Shown here piece by piece: positions 61,018 to 64,000 of a stretch of DNA of 64,000 nt (the first letter of the stretch is position 1; each line of letters starts with the position of its first letter). This DNA comes from Nitrobacter sp. Nb-311A (lineage in GTDB: Bacteria; Pseudomonadota; Alphaproteobacteria; Rhizobiales; Xanthobacteraceae). The stretch covers positions 1 through 64,000 of the forward strand of contig NZ_AAMY01000013.1 of NCBI RefSeq assembly GCF_000152905.1, given 5' to 3'. The position numbers were made by a program, and so were the translations under genes. The notes beneath the pieces are model-generated. The model worked only from the letters and a program-made list of their open reading frames with translations, was not told where the DNA came from and did no database searches.

Positions 61018-61356
61018 GTGGTCAGGACTCGAACCATGCCACGGTGGAAAGTCGGCGTGCTTGTCTTCGGCGGGATCTTCCGGAGCATCCTGGGCCGGCT
61101 TGTCGGCTCGGCGACGACTGGCGTTCTTGCCGGCGTCGCGACCTGGATATTCGTCGGCTCGCTGATGGTTGCCGGGATCGCCGCGGTGCTGGCGTTCATT
61201 TTTACGGCGGTGGGCGACACCATTATCTCGAGCGCGGAGCGGGGCGGCGGCACCTGGATCGGCGGCGGCCGGGGAGGCGGGTCGTTTTCTGGCGGTGGCG
61301 AATTCAGCGGTGGCGGCGGCGGTTTCGGCGGCGGCGGCGCGTCTGGGAGTTGGTAG
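61018..61356 (+). pseudogene. C-terminal tail of a TPM/YgcG-type protein
   Basis: 112-codon frame that contains only the last part of a YgcG/TPM protein: membrane segments (GVLVFGGIFRSILGRLVGSA, then FVGSLMVAGIAAVLAFIFTAVG) and the Gly-rich tail (GGGEFSGGGGGFGGGG) ending ASGSW, the family end. An in-frame stop at 60997-60999 and the near end of the flavin reductase gene show that the signal peptide and the TPM domain are missing. Fragment of a lemA-ygcG-tpm type operon that has been cut from the left. Confidence 0.6.
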
Positions 61357-61359
61357 AGC

Positions 61360-61856
61360 ATGGGCATCGGGCGTATCGGCAGGCACCTGCTCGCGTATCG
61401 CTGGAGGGTGCGCAGCATTTTCCGCCGGAGGGGATGGCAGCCATCGAGCGGGCGATCTGCGCCGGAGAGGCGACCCATTCGGGTCAGGTGGTGTTCGCCG
61501 TTGAGGGCGCGCTCGACGGCATCCCCTTGTTCCGGGATCAGCCGGCGTCGGCGCGTGCGCTCGATGTATTCGCGCATCTGCGGATATGGGATACCGCGCA
61601 CAACAACGATATCCTGATCTATCTGTTGCTCGCCGACCGCGATGTCGAGATCGTTGCCGATCGCGGGATTCACGCCAGGGTCGGCGAAGCGGTGTGGAAG
61701 ACCATCTGCGCCGCGATGAAAGCTGAATTCAAGCAGGGTCGTTTCGAGGCCGGGGCCGTCACGGGCGTGGAAGCGGTCTCGCGACAACTTGCGAAACACT
61801 TTCCGAAGCGGGGAGCCGGTCCGAACGAACTGCCGGACGCGCCGGTGGTGATCTGA
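61360..61856 (+). pseudogene. TPM-domain protein, frameshifted
   Basis: Second TPM (DUF477) protein of the decayed pair. The N-terminus MGIGRIGRHLLAYRWRVRSIF lies in one frame, then PPEGMAAIERAICAGEATHSGQVVFAVE to the end lies in another frame that ends at 61856. Adding one T to the run at 61418-61421 joins them into a normal protein of about 165 residues with the domain core IYLLLADRDVEIVADRGIHARVGEAVW. Likely function is unknown (envelope or photosystem-like repair in other systems). Starts 3 bases after the preceding fragment's stop. Confidence 0.7.
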
Positions 61857-62027
61857 TCTGGCGCCGCTGTTGCTCTCGCGCCGATGGCGGCCGAGACTTC
61901 GTCGGCTCGGTCAAGCCGTTTTGTCGGTCGGAAAAAATCCTAAAATTTCCGCAATGGTCTTCAATGTAACGATTTTGCAAGTCATCAAAAGTTACCGAAT
62001 AGTTCAACCTTTATTGGAGTTCTTAAC

Positions 62028-63035
62028 GTGAGCGACCATTCGTCTGATCGGGCTGCCGGTGAGCGCGGTGACAAACCCTCCGAGACAGGGGACGAGTCGC
62101 CGCGCGTTGAATCTCCGAAATTCGCGTCAGAGCAGGAATCGTCGGCGCCGTCGTCCGACGCCGCCGATCCGGTTGCGTCTCACATCGACCCGACGATCGA
62201 AGCTGAAGCCGGAGCGCCGGCGGTCGGAACACCTCGGATCGAGCCCGCGATTGAGCCGCAGGCTCCGAGAGGCGACGTGCCGCGAGCGACCGGCAAGACC
62301 GTGATCGTGGCGCCGTTCCGCCGCGAGGCATGGGATGGTGCGGCGAACGATCGGAATTCAACGGCAGCCGGCGGCGCGCGGACGTCGGGCCGGTTCGGCA
62401 AAGGGCGTCTCGCCGCCATGGCAGCGATAGCGGCATTGGCCGTGATCGCCGGCGCGATCGGCGGTTCGCTTGTGACATCCGGACTTGGCCACGGCACTGC
62501 GGAGCAACCGCCGTCGGCGATTGCAGGCCGCACCCAGGCCCTGGAGGCTACGATCGAGCGGCTCGAATCCGAAATCGCCACGTTAAAAACAAGTATCGAT
62601 CGCTCGGCCAAGGGCGATGCTGGCCAGTTCGCCAAGGTCAACGATCGTTTGGGCAAGATCGAGAAGGCGCATGCTGACTCGGCGGCCAGAGTGACGAAGC
62701 TCCAGGAGGCGCTGGACAAGCAGCATGCGTCTGCGGCGCCGGCAGCACCCGCCGCGCCTGCAACGGCCGCCGCGACGAATGTCACAGGCTCGCTTCCAGT
62801 TGCCGAGCCGGTTCCGCTGCCGGCGCCCAAGCCCGGCATCGCACGTCTGCCCGCGGTCCACGGTTGGGTATTGCACGACGTCATGGACGGCAATGCTTTG
62901 ATAGAAGGCCGGAGTGGCGTCTATGAGGTTCAGGCCGGCGATCCGGTGCCGGGACTCGGGCGCGTCGATGCGATTCGGAGGCAGGACGGTCGCTGGGTTG
63001 TCGTCACCAGTCGCGGCCTGATCACAGAGCGCTGA
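62028..63035 (+). CDS. Alphaproteobacterial membrane protein of unknown function
   Basis: 335 residues from a GTG at 62028 that follows TTGGAGTTCTTAAC. Acidic, disordered first third (residues 1-120), one membrane segment (LAAMAAIAALAVIAGAIGGSLVTSG, about 127-151), a coiled-coil (ALEATIERLESEIATLKTS, then KIEKAHADSAARVTKLQEAL, about 165-230), an Ala/Pro-rich linker and a C-terminal globular part (HGWVLHDVMDGNALIEGRSG, then VQAGDPVPGLGRVDAIRRQDGRWVV). The layout is that of a single-pass inner membrane protein with a periplasmic domain. Found in Bradyrhizobiaceae as I recall; no known function. Confidence 0.78.
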   Translation: MSDHSSDRAAGERGDKPSETGDESPRVESPKFASEQESSAPSSDAADPVASHIDPTIEAEAGAPAVGTPRIEPAIEPQAPRGDVPRATGKTVIVAPFRREAWDGAANDRNSTAAGGARTSGRFGKGRLAAMAAIAALAVIAGAIGGSLVTSGLGHGTAEQPPSAIAGRTQALEATIERLESEIATLKTSIDRSAKGDAGQFAKVNDRLGKIEKAHADSAARVTKLQEALDKQHASAAPAAPAAPATAAATNVTGSLPVAEPVPLPAPKPGIARLPAVHGWVLHDVMDGNALIEGRSGVYEVQAGDPVPGLGRVDAIRRQDGRWVVVTSRGLITER

Positions 63036-63104
63036 CGCGTCTCCATGCCCTTTGAAGGGTTCGTCACCTCATGCCTGATGAACGGATAACGTTCTGATCG
63101 CGAG

Positions 63105-63190
63105 ATGGAGCTTTGCTTTTTGAGCGTTTGGAGCGGAGTGGACATCCGTTCGCGTGAAGAAAACATGCCAAATCATAAAGATAGGGAGCT
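63105..63190 (+). repeat. Dispersed palindromic repeat, copy 5
   Basis: GAGCGTTTGGAGCGGAGTGG followed by CGTTCGCGTGAAGAAAACATG and CCAAATCATAAAGATAGGGAG, matching the front two-thirds of the copy at 53085 with scattered changes. Lies in the 370-base gap before the second TonB receptor; the rest of the gap (63036-63104, 63191-63309) has nothing recognisable. Confidence 0.65.
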
Positions 63191-63361
63191 TCGCGCGCTG
63201 CGCTATCCGCGCGCTTTGATGTGTGCGGGTCGATACCGCGCCATTCTTTAAAAGCGGCTTTGCCACGCCCCATAGCTGAAATCCGGTGCAAGAGTCCCTC
63301 GACTCAATTCGTTGTATATGTGTCAATATGTCGCTTTGTCTCTCCCGTTAGTCTCCATTAG

Positions 63362-63385
63362 CGATATATGAGCATATATATAACG
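63362..63385. promoter_or_regulatory. Mo-box-like palindrome upstream of the second TonB receptor
   Basis: 24-bp element CGATATAT-N8-ATATAACG; one base in the left half departs from symmetry. It ends 19 bases before the receptor ATG, overlapping the likely promoter or ribosome site region, a position suited to repression. A weaker relative (CGTTGTAT-N8-ATATGTCG) lies at 63310-63333 with identical spacing. Confidence 0.72.
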
Positions 63386-63404
63386 AAATCTCTTGGGGGA
63401 GATT

Positions 63405-64000
63405 ATGATACTGGCAAGGGGGCTTTCGGGCAGGGGTGCGCTGCTGTCGTCGGTCGCGATTGTTGCGATGACGGTCGGCGCAGACGCGCAAGATCGGGAC
63501 AAGGATCGGGGCGAAGTTTATCAACTCGGCGAGATTTATGTTTCGGGCGGAGGACGCGGCGGTAGCGGGGGTGGAGGCGTCGGTGGTTCAACTGTGAACC
63601 GCGAGCAAATGTGGACCTTCGAAAAGCAGACGCTCGATCAGGCGGTGAATCTCGTGCCGGGCGTGAGCAGCACGCAGTCGTCCGCTGGCCAGCGTAACGA
63701 GACCGACATTTTCGTACGCGGCTTTGGCCGCTGGCAGGTTCCGTTGATGATCGACGGCGTGCGCGTCTATCTCCCAGCCGACAACCGGCTCGATTTCAGC
63801 CGTTTTCTCACCGGCGATATCGCCGAAATCCAGATTCAGAAGGGTTATGCTTCGGTGCTCGACGGGCCGGGCGGGATGGGTGGGGCCATCAACCTGGTGT
63901 CGCTAAAGCCAGTCAAGCCGTTCGAGTCTGAACTCCGCGGCGGCGCGACGTTCGACAATCGCGGAGCATTCCAGGGTTGGAACAGCTACGCGAGGATCGG
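63405..64000 (+). CDS. TonB-dependent receptor, partial at window edge
   Basis: First 198 residues of a second TonB-dependent receptor; it runs off the window. Signal peptide: GALLSSVAIVAMTVGADAQ. Putative TonB box EVYQLGEIYVSG, a Gly-rich stretch, then a plug domain with EKQTLDQAVNLVPGVSSTQS, NETDIFVRGFGRWQVPLMIDGVRVYLP and IAEIQIQKGYASVLDGPGGMGGAINLVSL. The plug shares the IRG/VRGF-type features of ferric- or metal-chelate receptors. Start ATG 63405 follows GGGGGAGATT, 19 bases after a Mo-box-like site, making it a likely member of the same regulon as the 20-28 kb genes. Confidence 0.88.
   Translation, partial: MILARGLSGRGALLSSVAIVAMTVGADAQDRDKDRGEVYQLGEIYVSGGGRGGSGGGGVGGSTVNREQMWTFEKQTLDQAVNLVPGVSSTQSSAGQRNETDIFVRGFGRWQVPLMIDGVRVYLPADNRLDFSRFLTGDIAEIQIQKGYASVLDGPGGMGGAINLVSLKPVKPFESELRGGATFDNRGAFQGWNSYARI

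Overview
The window is high-GC alphaproteobacterial DNA, most likely from the Nitrobacteraceae/Bradyrhizobiaceae (Nitrobacter, Afipia, Rhodopseudomonas or Bradyrhizobium relatives). This rests on the gene complement (homospermidine synthase plus a group IV ornithine decarboxylase, BigR-type sulfide genes, CobW followed by a WD40 protein, a small Cys-rich secreted protein) and on a dispersed palindromic repeat family of the kind common in these genomes. The species cannot be fixed from the sequence alone.

Positions 1-10100 are a decayed mobile island. It holds an IS21-family element, a serine recombinase cut off by that element and frameshifted, a GNAT/DUF1778 toxin-antitoxin pair, a frameshifted and truncated Ti-type TraA relaxase, an oriT with a recognisable nic-region hairpin, traC, traD, a frameshifted Phd antitoxin, the first 31 codons of a type I restriction/helicase-like protein, and an intact GmrSD-like (DUF262-DUF1524) defence nuclease with an apparent extra C-terminal domain. 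Then come an AraC-type regulator, a PAS-HWE histidine kinase and a frameshifted di-haem cytochrome (10.5-15.3 kb).

Positions 15.4-20.2 kb form a sulfide/persulfide detoxification cluster: ArsR/BigR-like repressor and peroxiredoxin on one strand; persulfide dioxygenase-like hydrolase, a DUF442-sulfide:quinone oxidoreductase fusion and a TauE exporter on the other.

Positions 20.3-28.0 kb are the most interesting part. They hold a FecCD-type permease and ATPase, a divergent periplasmic binding protein and TonB-dependent receptor, a luciferase-like flavin monooxygenase, and two tandem paralogous small proteins of unknown function. Each of the four promoter regions carries a 24-bp palindrome of the form CGnTATAT-N8-ATATAnCG (or a near match), which is the layout of the ModE molybdenum-responsive operator (Mo-box). 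A fifth copy precedes a second TonB-dependent receptor at the window's right edge, and a ModE-like DNA-binding protein without a molybdate-binding domain is encoded at 55.3-55.7 kb. I infer a molybdenum- (or tungsten/vanadium-) responsive TonB/ABC uptake regulon.

Positions 28.4-64 kb are mainly chromosomal: NhaA, an IS5-family element with a CTAG target duplication, CsoR and a copper P-type ATPase, a DUF2147 protein, Fe/Mn superoxide dismutase, a Zur-box-headed zinc operon (His-rich small protein, ZnuC, ZnuB, ZnuA) followed by a CobW GTPase with a His-rich loop and a WD40 protein, polyamine genes (homospermidine synthase and ornithine decarboxylase), Rnk-like and GNAT proteins, an M3 peptidase, MAPEG protein, ferrochelatase, an SPFH/NfeD pair, arabinose-5-phosphate isomerase, an outer-membrane barrel protein, a kinase fragment, the ModE-like regulator, a large MscS channel, a two-component flavin monooxygenase, decaying TPM-domain genes and the partial second TonB receptor. 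Several genes carry single-base frameshifts, mostly at short homopolymers, so some could be sequencing errors.
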